A stretch of DNA of 14,415 bases from NCBI GenBank assembly GCA_019509685.1, contig JAEKLU010000266.1, positions 1-14,415 on the forward strand, read 5' to 3'. Positions 6,037 to 13,731 of the stretch are shown one piece after another. Position 1 is the stretch's first letter. Each line of letters begins with the position of its first letter. The notes beneath the pieces are model-generated. The model saw only the letters and a list, made by a program, of their open reading frames with translations, had not been told where the DNA came from and made no database searches. The stretch comes from Mesorhizobium sp. (GTDB taxonomy: Bacteria; Pseudomonadota; Alphaproteobacteria; Rhizobiales; Rhizobiaceae). A program made the translations under genes and the position numbers.

Positions 6037-6978
6037 TCAGAAATTCGCGGGATTTGTGTTGGAACCGCAGACGAGGACCGCCACGCGCTCGCCCTCGGCA
6101 GGCAGATAATGGCCGGATAGCACGGCGGCGAAGGCCGCGGCGCCACCCGGCTCGGCGATGATTCGCACGCGATCCCACAGCGCTTTCTGCGCCGCGACGA
6201 TGTCGTCGTCGCTGACCAGGATCGAGCGCTCGACAAAGGCCTCGGCGATCGGAAACATCATCTCGCCGACGCGCTTCGGCGCCAGCGAATCGGCCGCGAT
6301 GCCTTCGGCCGGCGCATCGACCGGCTTGCCGGCCTCGAAGGCGCGATGAAGCGTCGGCGCGCCTTCCGGCTCGATGGCAATGATGCGGATGCGGCCGGAG
6401 AACCAGGCTGCGATGCCGCCGATCAGGCCACCACCGCCGACCGCGACCAGCAGCGTATCGATATCCGGCAGGTCCACCTCGATCTCGAGGCCGAGCGTGC
6501 CTTGGCCGAGAAGCGTCTCCTCCTGGTTGAAGGCATGGATCTGCAAGGCGCCGGTTTTGGCGGCAAACTCTTCGCTGGCGGCGAGAGCCTCGGCATAGCG
6601 CGCACCGCCGACCACCAGCTCGGCGCCATAGCCGCGGATGCGCTCGATCTTCGCCGGCGGGCTGACCTCGGGCACGAAGATCGATGCCTTGTGACCAAGC
6701 TTCATGGCGGCGTAGGCCACCGCGGCGCCGTGATTGCCGCCGGAGGCCGCCACCACGCCGGCTTCGGGCACCTGCCGCTCGAGCAGATTGGTGAAGGCGC
6801 CGCGCGCCTTGAACGAGCCCGAATGCTGCAGGCATTCGAGCTTCAGATCGACCGGGAAGGATGGCTGTCCGAAATCGGCCATGTCGACACGCATCACCGG
6901 CGTGTGACGGACATAGGGCCGGATGCGCGGCTCGACAGCCGCGATGCGTTCGCGCGTGATCGACCGGTTGTTCGGCAT
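6037..6978 (-). CDS. Threonine/serine dehydratase-like PLP enzyme
   Basis: A 313-residue fold-type II PLP enzyme of the threonine dehydratase / serine racemase group. The Schiff-base lysine is K57 in SGSFKARGA, the substrate loop is SGGNHG (79-84), the phosphate cradle is GGGG (181-184), and the C-terminal strand ends VLVCGSNTNP, placing a residue near the PLP ring. There is no C-terminal ACT domain, so it is the short, catabolic-type form rather than the isoleucine-inhibited IlvA. The likely reaction is deamination of L-threonine or L-serine to 2-oxobutyrate or pyruvate plus ammonia; racemase or 3-hydroxyaspartate activities remain possible. ATG 6978 has a GAGGAG ribosome site. A divergent ArsR-type gene starts 51 bases away with an operator-like dyad between them, suggesting local control. 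Confidence 0.9.
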   Translation of the reverse strand: MPNNRSITRERIAAVEPRIRPYVRHTPVMRVDMADFGQPSFPVDLKLECLQHSGSFKARGAFTNLLERQVPEAGVVAASGGNHGAAVAYAAMKLGHKASIFVPEVSPPAKIERIRGYGAELVVGGARYAEALAASEEFAAKTGALQIHAFNQEETLLGQGTLGLEIEVDLPDIDTLLVAVGGGGLIGGIAAWFSGRIRIIAIEPEGAPTLHRAFEAGKPVDAPAEGIAADSLAPKRVGEMMFPIAEAFVERSILVSDDDIVAAQKALWDRVRIIAEPGGAAAFAAVLSGHYLPAEGERVAVLVCGSNTNPANF

Positions 6979-7012
6979 GGATTGCTCCTCGGCATTGACT
7001 TCAATTAGTAAC

Positions 7013-7028
7013 TTAGCAAAATGGCTAA
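7013..7028. promoter_or_regulatory. Operator-like inverted repeat between dehydratase and ArsR genes
   Basis: TTAGC (7013-7017) and GCTAA (7024-7028) are perfect arms around AAAATG. The right arm touches the ArsR start codon at 7029. The 50-base divergent gap is AT-rich compared with its surroundings. A site here could block both genes at once, as expected for an autoregulated ArsR repressor with a divergent target. Confidence 0.45.
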
Positions 7029-7331
7029 ATGCAAGAGGTCGATATTTTCAAGGCGATCGCCAACGAACGCAGGCTGCAGATCCTCGACTGGCTCAAGGAT
7101 CCGCGTGCGCATTTCCGACCGCAGTCGGATGGCGACCTGGTCGTGGATGGCGTCTGCGCGCTGCTGATCGCCGAAAAGCTCGGCATCACCCAGGCCACGC
7201 TCAGCGAACATATGCGCGTGCTGACCCAGGCGGGCCTGCTGTCCACCAAACGCACCAAGCAATGGATTTTCTACCGTCGCAATGAGGGCAGGATCGCCGA
7301 GGCCAAGGCGCTGATCCAGCAGAGGATATAG
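7029..7331 (+). CDS. ArsR-type winged-helix transcriptional regulator
   Basis: A 100-residue protein consisting of a winged helix only. It opens FKAIANERRLQILDWL, then has an acidic insert (about 24-42), a helix-turn-helix in LLIAEKLGITQATLSEHMRVLTQAGLL (about 45-71), and the wing TKRTKQWIFYRRN. This is the ArsR/SmtB pattern, but the metal-sensing ELCVCDL motif is missing and there is a single cysteine (C43), so it is not a classic metal sensor. ATG 7029 starts right after an inverted repeat and has no Shine-Dalgarno sequence, so translation may be from a leaderless or very short-leader mRNA. It probably represses itself and the divergent dehydratase, with an amino acid or keto acid as a possible signal; that is inference. 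It converges on lysA, with 21 bases between the stops. Confidence 0.88.
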   Translation: MQEVDIFKAIANERRLQILDWLKDPRAHFRPQSDGDLVVDGVCALLIAEKLGITQATLSEHMRVLTQAGLLSTKRTKQWIFYRRNEGRIAEAKALIQQRI

Positions 7332-7352
7332 CGCCTCGTCCCGAGCAGAAGC

Positions 7353-8621
7353 CTATTTCAGCCAGTCGGGGATCGAATCGAGCCCCAGCAATTCTTCATA
7401 AGTCTGACGCGGCCGCACGACATGGAACCGGTCGCCATCGACCAGAACCTCCGGCACCAGCAGCCTGGTGTTGTAGGTGCCGGCCTGCACCGCGCCATAG
7501 GCGCCGGCGGTGGCGACGGCGATCAGGTCGCCGGCCTTCAGCCGCGGCAGGTCGCGATCGAGGCCGATGAAGTCGCCGGTCTCGCAGACCGGGCCGACGA
7601 CATCGACCTTCATGCGCGGCGTGGCGGCCGGCGGCTGCACCACCGCCCTGATATCGTGGAAGGCGTCGTAGAGCGTCGGCCGGATCAGGTCGTTCATGGC
7701 GGCGTCGACGACGAGGAAGCTCTTGGCGTCGCCTTCCTTCACGTAGATGACTTCCGACACCAGTATGCCGGCATTGCCGACGATAAGGCGTCCTGGCTCG
7801 AACATCACCTTCAGACCGAGCTTCGTGACATGCTTCTTGACGATCTCGGCATAGGCGTCGGGCAGGGGCGGCGGGCTGTTGTCGACACGGTAAGGGATGC
7901 CGAGGCCGCCGCCGAGATCGACATGCTCGATCGCGTGCCCGTCGGCGCGCAACGTGCCGACCAGTTCGACCAGCAGCGCGAAGGCATCGTCGAAGGGCTG
8001 CAATTCGGTGATCTGGCTGCCGATATGGGTGTCGATGCCGGTTATCGTGATGCCCGGCAGTTGCGCCGCGCGGGCATAGACCTGGCGAGCGCGCTGCCAC
8101 GGGATGCCGAACTTGTTCTCGGCCTTGCCGGTCGAGATCTTCTTATGGGTTTTGGCATCGACATCCGGATTGATGCGCAGCGAAATCGGCGCCACCTTGC
8201 CGAGTGCTGTCGCACGCGCCGACAGCAATTCCAGCTCGGGCTCGGATTCGACGTTGAAGCAGAGGATGCCGGCGTTGAGCGCAAAGTCCATTTCCCGCGC
8301 GGTCTTGCCGACGCCGGAAAACAGGATCTTGTTGGCTGCAATGCCGGCGGCCAGAGCCCGGCGCAATTCACCTTCCGAGACCACGTCGGCGCCGGCGCCT
8401 TGCTTTGCAAGCGTTCTCAGAACAGCCTGGTTGGAATTCGCCTTCATGGCGTAGCAGACCAGCGCGTCGAGGCCGCTAAAGGCTTCTTTGAAGACGCGAA
8501 AGTGCCTGGTCAGCGTCGCCGTCGAATAGCAGTAGAAGGGCGTGCCGACTTCGGCTGCGATATCAGGGATGGCGACGTCCTCGGCATGAAGCACGCCGTC
8601 GCGGTAATCGAAATGGTTCAC
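7353..8621 (-). CDS. lysA: Diaminopimelate decarboxylase
   Basis: A 422-residue fold-type III PLP enzyme catalysing the last step of lysine synthesis, meso-diaminopimelate to L-lysine plus CO2. The PLP lysine is K60 in CYAMKANSN. HIGSQI follows in the barrel, then GGGLGIPY (phosphate grip), EPGR, and in the C-terminal domain the CETGD motif and AGAYGAVQAGTYNTR, the pattern that binds the substrate across the dimer. The start is GTG at 8621, giving MNHFDYRDGVLHAEDV, the usual N-terminus of this family; the ribosome site is weak. It sits 25 bases after the lipoprotein gene on the same strand, behind argH, so these three are probably co-transcribed in part. Confidence 0.96.
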   Translation of the reverse strand: MNHFDYRDGVLHAEDVAIPDIAAEVGTPFYCYSTATLTRHFRVFKEAFSGLDALVCYAMKANSNQAVLRTLAKQGAGADVVSEGELRRALAAGIAANKILFSGVGKTAREMDFALNAGILCFNVESEPELELLSARATALGKVAPISLRINPDVDAKTHKKISTGKAENKFGIPWQRARQVYARAAQLPGITITGIDTHIGSQITELQPFDDAFALLVELVGTLRADGHAIEHVDLGGGLGIPYRVDNSPPPLPDAYAEIVKKHVTKLGLKVMFEPGRLIVGNAGILVSEVIYVKEGDAKSFLVVDAAMNDLIRPTLYDAFHDIRAVVQPPAATPRMKVDVVGPVCETGDFIGLDRDLPRLKAGDLIAVATAGAYGAVQAGTYNTRLLVPEVLVDGDRFHVVRPRQTYEELLGLDSIPDWLK

Positions 8622-8646
8622 GGGAGTTGGTTCCGGAGATCAAAGG

Positions 8647-8853
8647 TCAAAGAAGAGGGTCGAGGATGAACTTCCTGTCCTTGACCGGTTTCTCGGGCTC
8701 CGGCGGCAGCGGCTGTTTGGCTTTTTCCGCATCCTTGCGCGCCTGCTCGGCGGCTTCATAAGGCGTATCGAGACCGCTCTTGCGGCCGCAAGCCGTGACT
8801 GCCGCCATCGCCGCGAGCAGCGTGAGCGTCACCAAAATCCTGCTTCCGGTCAT
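8647..8853 (-). CDS. lptM: Small LptM-like (YifL-type) lipoprotein
   Basis: A 68-residue protein with a short basic start, a hydrophobic stretch (LVTLTLLAAMAAVTA) and a lipobox ending in C22 (VTAC), followed by GRKSGLDTPYEA. A cysteine followed by a G-K-G-L/P-like segment is the hallmark of LptM/YifL lipoproteins, which in Escherichia coli help the LptD-LptE lipopolysaccharide translocon mature. The rest is Lys, Glu and Pro rich and ends FILDPLL. ATG 8853 has GGATGG upstream; the longer open frame upstream has no signal peptide. Placement between argH and lysA is the arrangement I expect in alphaproteobacteria. Family membership is likely; equivalence of function with E. coli LptM is inference. 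Confidence 0.8.
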   Translation of the reverse strand: MTGSRILVTLTLLAAMAAVTACGRKSGLDTPYEAAEQARKDAEKAKQPLPPEPEKPVKDRKFILDPLL

Positions 8854-8932
8854 CGATCCATCCGTTCGAAACTGTTTGCTTGTGCTGCCGCTTTTAACCG
8901 AGTTTTCGCCGCATTGCACCCCTGGCAATTGC

Positions 8933-8986
8933 TTGATGCATGTCGTTGTCCCAGAACCGCTGCACACTTCTGGGCGACATGCATCA
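8933..8986 (-). repeat. Palindromic intergenic repeat A, copy 2
   Basis: Reverse-strand copy of the repeat at 150-202. Outer 12-base arms are perfect here: TGATGCATGTCG (8986-8975) and CGACATGCATCA (8945-8934). Inner arms are CCCAGAA (8974-8968) and TTCTGGG (8956-8950). Bases 8986-8940 match copy 1 without change. The first three bases are the argH stop codon, so the hairpin begins at the stop in the argH message and stands before the lptM-lysA segment. Confidence 0.85.
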
Positions 8987-10384
8987 GGCCTTGGACAAGC
9001 GCTTTTTCCAGTAGCGGATCTGCTTCCTCACTTCCGAGGGCGCGGTGCCGCCGAAACTGGTGCGGCTCTTCACCGAATTCTGCACCGCAAGCACCGAGAA
9101 GATGTCGCCGGTGATGCCGGCATGGATCGACTGCAGGTCTTCCAGCGAGAGCTTTTCCAGCCCGACCTTCTTCTCCTCGGCGAGCGCCACGGCGCGGCCG
9201 GTGACGTGATGGGCTTCGCGGAAGGGCAGGCCGAGATTGCGCACCAGCCAGTCGGCAAGGTCGGTCGCCGTGGCGTGGCCGGCGCCGGCGGCTTTCTTCA
9301 TGGCGGCGGCGTTGACCGTCATGTCGCGCACCATGCCGGCGGTCGCCGCCAGCATCAGGTCGAGCGTCTCGGCGGCGTCGAAGACGGCTTCCTTGTCTTC
9401 CTGCATGTCCTTGCCATAGCTCAGCGGCATGCCTTTCATCACCGTCAGAAGGCCGACGAGATGGCCGTTGACGCGGCCCGTCTTGCCGCGCACCAGCTCG
9501 GCCGCGTCCGGGTTCTTCTTCTGCGGCATGATCGAGGAGCCGGTCGAAAACGAGTCCGACAGGCGGATGAAGCCGAATTGTGGCGTCGACCAGATGACGA
9601 TCTCCTCGGCGAGCCTAGACAGATGCGTGGCGCAGATCGCACCAAGGCTCAGGAATTCGAGCGCGAAGTCGCGGTCCGAAACGCTGTCGAGGGAATTGCG
9701 CGTCGGCTCGCGGAAACCAAGCGCCTTCGCCGTCATATGGCGGTCGATGCCGAAACTGGTGCCGGCAAGTGCTGCCGCGCCGAGAGGGTTTTCGTCCATG
9801 CGCTCCATGGCATCGCGCGCGCGCGACAGGTCGCGACCGAACATCTCGACATAGGCCATCAGATGATGGCCGAAGGTCACCGGCTGCGCCGCCTGCAGAT
9901 GCGTGAAGCCCGGCATGACGGTCGCGGCATGCTCTTCGGCGCGTTCGAGGAAGGCGGCGATCAGGTCCTTCAGCGCCTCGGCGACACGCTGGCATTCCTC
10001 CTTGACCCAGAGCCTGAGATCGACAGCCACCTGGTCGTTGCGCGAGCGGGCGGTGTGCAGGCGACCCGCCGCCGGGCCGATCAGATCGGCCAGGCGCGCC
10101 TCGACATTCATGTGGATGTCTTCCAGCCGGGTCGAGAATTCGAATGTGCCGGCCTCGATCTCTTTCAAAACCGTGTTCAGGCCGTGAGCGATTTTTTCTT
10201 GATCGGCCGCCGAAATAATGCCCGTTTGGCCCAGCATCTCGCTATGGGCGATCGAGCCGCGTATGTCCTGTGCGTAGAGTTTGCGGTCGAACGAGATCGA
10301 TGCGTTGATCGCTTCCATGATCGCGGCCGGACCCGAGGCAAAACGTCCGCCCCACATCTGGTTGCTGGCCTTCTTGTCGCTCAT
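8984..10384 (-). CDS. argH: Argininosuccinate lyase
   Basis: A 466-residue enzyme of the fumarase/aspartase superfamily that splits argininosuccinate into arginine and fumarate, the last step of arginine synthesis, as a cytoplasmic tetramer. MWGGRF near the N-terminus is the ArgH start signature. The superfamily regions are present: SRNDQ (114-118), [10 protein letters not shown] (159-168), and the signature loop [12 protein letters not shown] (282-293) with catalytic S283. The end [11 protein letters not shown] is normal for the family. ATG 10384 faces the tlpA-like gene 34 bases away. The stop codon is the edge of repeat A copy 2. All key residues are intact. Confidence 0.97.
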   Translation of the reverse strand: MSDKKASNQMWGGRFASGPAAIMEAINASISFDRKLYAQDIRGSIAHSEMLGQTGIISAADQEKIAHGLNTVLKEIEAGTFEFSTRLEDIHMNVEARLADLIGPAAGRLHTARSRNDQVAVDLRLWVKEECQRVAEALKDLIAAFLERAEEHAATVMPGFTHLQAAQPVTFGHHLMAYVEMFGRDLSRARDAMERMDENPLGAAALAGTSFGIDRHMTAKALGFREPTRNSLDSVSDRDFALEFLSLGAICATHLSRLAEEIVIWSTPQFGFIRLSDSFSTGSSIMPQKKNPDAAELVRGKTGRVNGHLVGLLTVMKGMPLSYGKDMQEDKEAVFDAAETLDLMLAATAGMVRDMTVNAAAMKKAAGAGHATATDLADWLVRNLGLPFREAHHVTGRAVALAEEKKVGLEKLSLEDLQSIHAGITGDIFSVLAVQNSVKSRTSFGGTAPSEVRKQIRYWKKRLSKA

Positions 10385-10418
10385 TTATATAACCCGCGTT
10401 CCGGAGCAGTTTTAAGAT

Positions 10419-11099
10419 ATGGCAGACGGCAATAGATTCTTCCCGGCCCCGCGCCTCATCCTCACCGCCCTGGTGGCGGGCGTGTTGGCCGGCGCGGTCG
10501 CGGTATATGTCAGCGAGAGCCGGTCTGGCAACAATGCCGCTCCCCAGGTGGCCGCCGACAGCAGCCAAGACGATGTCGCCTGCGTGGCGAAAGCCGGGCG
10601 GGCAAAGGCAGTTGCCGCAAAAGCCGTCGGCCAGGTCGCGGCGCTGCAGCCCGCCGATCCGCCTCAGTCGCTGAAAAGCCTCGCCTTCAACGGTCCCGAC
10701 GGCAAGCCGATGACGATTGCCGACCATGCCGGCAAGACAATTCTGCTCAATCTGTGGGCGACCTGGTGCGCGCCCTGCCGCGCCGAAATGCCGGCGCTCG
10801 ACGCGCTGCAGAAGGAAAAGGGCAGCAAGGACTTCGAAGTCATCGCGGTCAATGTCGACACCGGTGACGATACCAAGCCGAAGAAATTCCTCAGCGAGAT
10901 CGGCGTTCAGACGCTCGGCTTCTACAGGGACCCGACGATCGCGCTGTTCAACGAGGCCAAGACGCGCGGGCTGGCGCTGGGCTTGCCCGTCACCATGCTG
11001 ATCGACGCAGAAGGCTGCCTGGTCGCGCATATGAACGGTCCGGCCGGATGGTCGAGCGCCGATGCCAAGCGGCTGGTGGACGCAGCACTTGAGCCGTGA
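10419..11099 (+). CDS. tlpA: TlpA-family membrane-anchored thiol:disulfide oxidoreductase
   Basis: A 226-residue protein with an N-terminal membrane anchor (residues 12-31, LILTALVAGVLAGAVAVYV) and a periplasmic thioredoxin-like domain. The active site is WCAPC (116-120) and the cis-proline is P190 in GLPVTML. Two more cysteines, C55 and C200, are 145 residues apart; the TlpA of Bradyrhizobium carries a second, structural disulfide with the same kind of spacing, which supports a TlpA rather than a CcmG or ResA label. Family members reduce cysteines or copper-site partners during cytochrome oxidase maturation. ATG 10419 has GGAG 12 bases upstream. It is divergent from argH and ends 7 bases before the stop of the convergent c-di-GMP gene. 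Confidence 0.9.
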   Translation: MADGNRFFPAPRLILTALVAGVLAGAVAVYVSESRSGNNAAPQVAADSSQDDVACVAKAGRAKAVAAKAVGQVAALQPADPPQSLKSLAFNGPDGKPMTIADHAGKTILLNLWATWCAPCRAEMPALDALQKEKGSKDFEVIAVNVDTGDDTKPKKFLSEIGVQTLGFYRDPTIALFNEAKTRGLALGLPVTMLIDAEGCLVAHMNGPAGWSSADAKRLVDAALEP

Positions 11100-11106
11100 T
11101 GTTTGT

Positions 11107-13554
11107 TTAGGCTGAGCGCGCGGCCGCGGCGGGCTGCAGCATCAGAATGCTGCCGCCGCCATTGGTCTTGGCGCCGTCATTGGTGGCCGCACCCCCGGTC
11201 AGCTCGCCGAAGACCTCGATGGGGCCAGGCCTGCCCAGATAATATCCCTGGCCTATCTGGCAATCCTCGGCGTCGAGGAAGCGCAATTCGCCCAACGTCT
11301 CGACACCCTCGGCCAGCACCGGCAAGCCGAGACCGCGGCCGAGCCCCAGCACGGCGCGAACGATGGTCGCGACCTGGTCGTTCCTGTCGACCGATTTGAT
11401 GAAAGAACCATCGATCTTGATCTTGTCGAAGGGGAAAGCGCGCAGGTTGGACAGCGACGAATAGCCGGTGCCGAAGTCGTCCATCGCCACGCGCACGCCA
11501 AGCGCCTTGATCTGGCGCAGGGTCGCCAGCGCCCGCGGCATGTCCTTGACCAGCGCCGTCTCGGTGATCTCGAGCTCGAGCCTGCCGGCGGCGAGGCCCG
11601 AGCGCAGCAGCACCTCATGCACCTTGCGGCTGAAATCGGGGCTGTGAAGCTGCACCGCCGAGACATTGACGGCGACCGTCAGCGGGTTCGTCCAGCTCGC
11701 GGCTTCCGCACAGGCTGTCGCCAGCACCCACTCGCCGATCTGGGCAATGGCGCCGCTGTCCTCGGCAACGGGGATGAACGTCGACGGCGCGACATCTCCG
11801 CGTTCGGGATGATGCCAGCGGATCAAGGCTTCGAAGCCGAGCATCCTGCCGCTCGAGATTTCCTTTTGCGGCTGGTAGACGAGGCTGAACTCGCCGCGCG
11901 CCACGGCCTGGCGCAGATCCTGCTCCAGGCTGCGCCGGTCGCGGGCCTCGGCGCCCATCGAGGCCTCGAAATAACGGTAGGTGTCCTTGCCTTCGGCCTT
12001 GGCGCGATAGAGCGCGGTATCGGCATGGCTGATCAACGCAGCCTGTTCGTCGGCATCGAGCGGATAAAGCGCGATGCCGATACTGGCCGATACCATGCCG
12101 CCGGGCGACAACCGGTTTTCCTGGCGGAGCGCCGAAAGCATTGCTTCGGCGATGCGGCCGGCCGCCTGCGGGTCCGGGAGGTCGGGCGCGATGATAGCGA
12201 ATTCGTCGCCGCCGAGACGGGCCAGCATCTGGCCGTGGCGCAGAACGCTCGAGGCGCAGTGCGCGACCTTCTGCAGCACGGCGTCGCCGGCGGCATGGCC
12301 GAAGAGGTCGTTCACTTCCTTGAACCGGTCGAGATCCAGAAGCATGAGCGCCAGTTGCCCACTCTTGCCGCCCCCTTTGCCGCCTCGGGCGGATGCGGCG
12401 ATCTCGGCTTCCAGCCGGCCGGTGAAGCTGCGGCGATTGGCAAGGCCGGTCAGCGGGTCGTAATGCGCAAGCCGCATGATTTCCTGCTCGGCCTTCCTGC
12501 GCTCGCGTATGTCGCGTACGGCAACGACCAGATGCGGCTTGCCGCAATAGTCGATGCTCCTGGCGATCAGTTCCACCGGGATCGGGCTCTCGCTTCGGCT
12601 CTGGATGTCGGCTTCCTGCGCCTGGCCATTGCCATTGGTGATGCCGGTGGCAATCCGCTCGCCGAACAGGTCGCCAAGCGTCATCGTGTTCAGCAGGCCG
12701 GCGGGGATGCCGCTTAGCGCGGCGATGCTGTCATTGGCGCTGACGATGCGGTTGCCGTCGCAGACGATGAGGCCTTCGACAGCGGCATTGGCCAGGCCAT
12801 GCATGCGCTCGGCCTCGGCCCTATGACGGCGAAAACGCAGGTCGATCCACAGCGCGCTGGCCGAAAGCACCAATATGATGAGGCTCACCGCTGCCGCGGC
12901 GAAGGCCTGCGACATCGGCTCGATCGTGTATTTCGATATTTCTATCGAGGAATCCGGATAGATCGAGACCGCGGCCATGGCGATGAAATGCAATGTGCAG
13001 ATGGCAAGCGTGAGCAGGATGGCGCCGGCGATCGTGTTGAAGGTCGACGGGCGGCGAAGCACGACAAGCAGCGATAGCGCCGCAAGCGTCATGCCCGAGG
13101 CCAGCGAGACAGCGACCAGCAACGGGTTCCAGACAATCCTGCCCTCGACCTCGAAAGCCGCCATGCCGGTGTAGTGCATCGCCGCGATGCCGGCGCCGAG
13201 CACCGCACCGCCGACAAGGTAGTGGTCGAGGCCGCCACGCACGGTCGCGATCCACATGCCGGCCGCCGTCAGAAGGACGGAAAGCGCCAATGAAGCCACC
13301 GAGAGCTCGGCGTTGTAGGCGTTGGGTATTCCCGGCGTGAAGGCGATCATGGCGATGAAATGCGTCGCCCAGATACCGAACCCGGTCGAGGTCGCCGCGA
13401 TCGGCAGCCACGTGTAACGATTTCGACTGGTCGATCGCTCGACATGGCGAAGAAGATTGACGGCGGAGAAGGAAGAGATACCGCAAATGAGCGCGGCCAG
13501 TGCGACCAGTCTCAGATCGTGCTGGTTCACGATGCAATTATAGACGGTCAGCAT
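11107..13554 (-). CDS. MHYT-PAS-GGDEF-EAL cyclic di-GMP signalling protein
   Basis: An 815-residue membrane protein. The N-terminal MHYT sensor (about residues 10-235, seven hydrophobic segments) carries the repeated motif at HFIAM (65-69), MHYTGM (126-131) and HFIAM (189-193), proposed in this family to bind a metal and sense a gas. A PAS domain follows (about 255-350), then a GGDEF domain with intact RLGGDEF (448-452) and an EAL domain with FEAL (EAL 575-577), NVSAVQL, ELEITE, AMDDFGTGYSS and LAEGVET, all catalytic positions of active phosphodiesterases. It may therefore both make and break c-di-GMP. The inhibitory RxxD site before GGDEF reads RHGQ (439-442), so product inhibition is probably lost. 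ATG 13554 gives MLTVYNCIVNQHDLRLVALAAL, normal for MHYT proteins, with AGAAAG upstream. Possible operator at 13578-13601. Confidence 0.95.
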   Translation of the reverse strand: MLTVYNCIVNQHDLRLVALAALICGISSFSAVNLLRHVERSTSRNRYTWLPIAATSTGFGIWATHFIAMIAFTPGIPNAYNAELSVASLALSVLLTAAGMWIATVRGGLDHYLVGGAVLGAGIAAMHYTGMAAFEVEGRIVWNPLLVAVSLASGMTLAALSLLVVLRRPSTFNTIAGAILLTLAICTLHFIAMAAVSIYPDSSIEISKYTIEPMSQAFAAAAVSLIILVLSASALWIDLRFRRHRAEAERMHGLANAAVEGLIVCDGNRIVSANDSIAALSGIPAGLLNTMTLGDLFGERIATGITNGNGQAQEADIQSRSESPIPVELIARSIDYCGKPHLVVAVRDIRERRKAEQEIMRLAHYDPLTGLANRRSFTGRLEAEIAASARGGKGGGKSGQLALMLLDLDRFKEVNDLFGHAAGDAVLQKVAHCASSVLRHGQMLARLGGDEFAIIAPDLPDPQAAGRIAEAMLSALRQENRLSPGGMVSASIGIALYPLDADEQAALISHADTALYRAKAEGKDTYRYFEASMGAEARDRRSLEQDLRQAVARGEFSLVYQPQKEISSGRMLGFEALIRWHHPERGDVAPSTFIPVAEDSGAIAQIGEWVLATACAEAASWTNPLTVAVNVSAVQLHSPDFSRKVHEVLLRSGLAAGRLELEITETALVKDMPRALATLRQIKALGVRVAMDDFGTGYSSLSNLRAFPFDKIKIDGSFIKSVDRNDQVATIVRAVLGLGRGLGLPVLAEGVETLGELRFLDAEDCQIGQGYYLGRPGPIEVFGELTGGAATNDGAKTNGGGSILMLQPAAAARSA

Positions 13555-13577
13555 CTTTCTTCACCTGATCTTCCCGC

Positions 13578-13601
13578 ATCAATCAAGGCAATGAGATTGA
13601 T
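13578..13601. promoter_or_regulatory. Dyad upstream of the c-di-GMP gene
   Basis: ATCAATC (13578-13584) and GATTGAT (13595-13601) are perfect 7-base arms with a 10-base spacer, 24 bases before the start codon at 13554. This is a plausible regulator site; no promoter hexamers are clear around it, and no regulator can be named. Confidence 0.3.
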
Positions 13602-13676
13602 TAGGGCCTGACGGCTGAAGAATCGCTTATGCTGCGCGCAACCCCCGCGTGCGATTGCGGTTGTATTTCCAGCAAA

Positions 13677-13718
13677 TCACCGCCCCGCCGGAGGCATTCT
13701 GCGGCGACTTGGCGGTGA
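13677..13718 (-). terminator. Compound hairpin at the 3' end of the EEP-family gene
   Basis: Outer arms TCACCGCC (13677-13684) and GGCGGTGA (13711-13718) enclose inner arms CGCCG (13686-13690) and CGGCG (13702-13706). On the minus strand it starts 13 bases after the stop at 13732 and is followed by TTTGC. The stem is long, but the U-run is short, so it is a likely but not certain terminator. Confidence 0.4.
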
Positions 13719-13731
13719 CCCCAGGCGGCCG

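Noticed and set aside
5922..6236. N-terminal extension of the DUF4175 frame to 6236
   Set aside because: It runs into the dehydratase coding region and lacks family character; ATG 5921 has AGGAAGG upstream.
7422..8669. Open frame of 415 codons on the plus strand over lysA
   Set aside because: Antisense shadow of a complete lysA; no ribosome site or motif.
8780..10435. Open frame of 551 codons on the plus strand over argH
   Set aside because: argH has all catalytic motifs on the other strand; this frame gives a His/Arg/Gly-rich translation without any recognisable domain.
11617..12717. Open frame of 366 codons on the plus strand over the GGDEF-EAL gene
   Set aside because: Antisense shadow of conserved catalytic domains.
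13602..13676. Possible short gene or RNA in the gap before the c-di-GMP gene
   Set aside because: No start with ribosome site, no conserved-looking frame, and no terminator apart from the hairpin assigned to the EEP-family gene.
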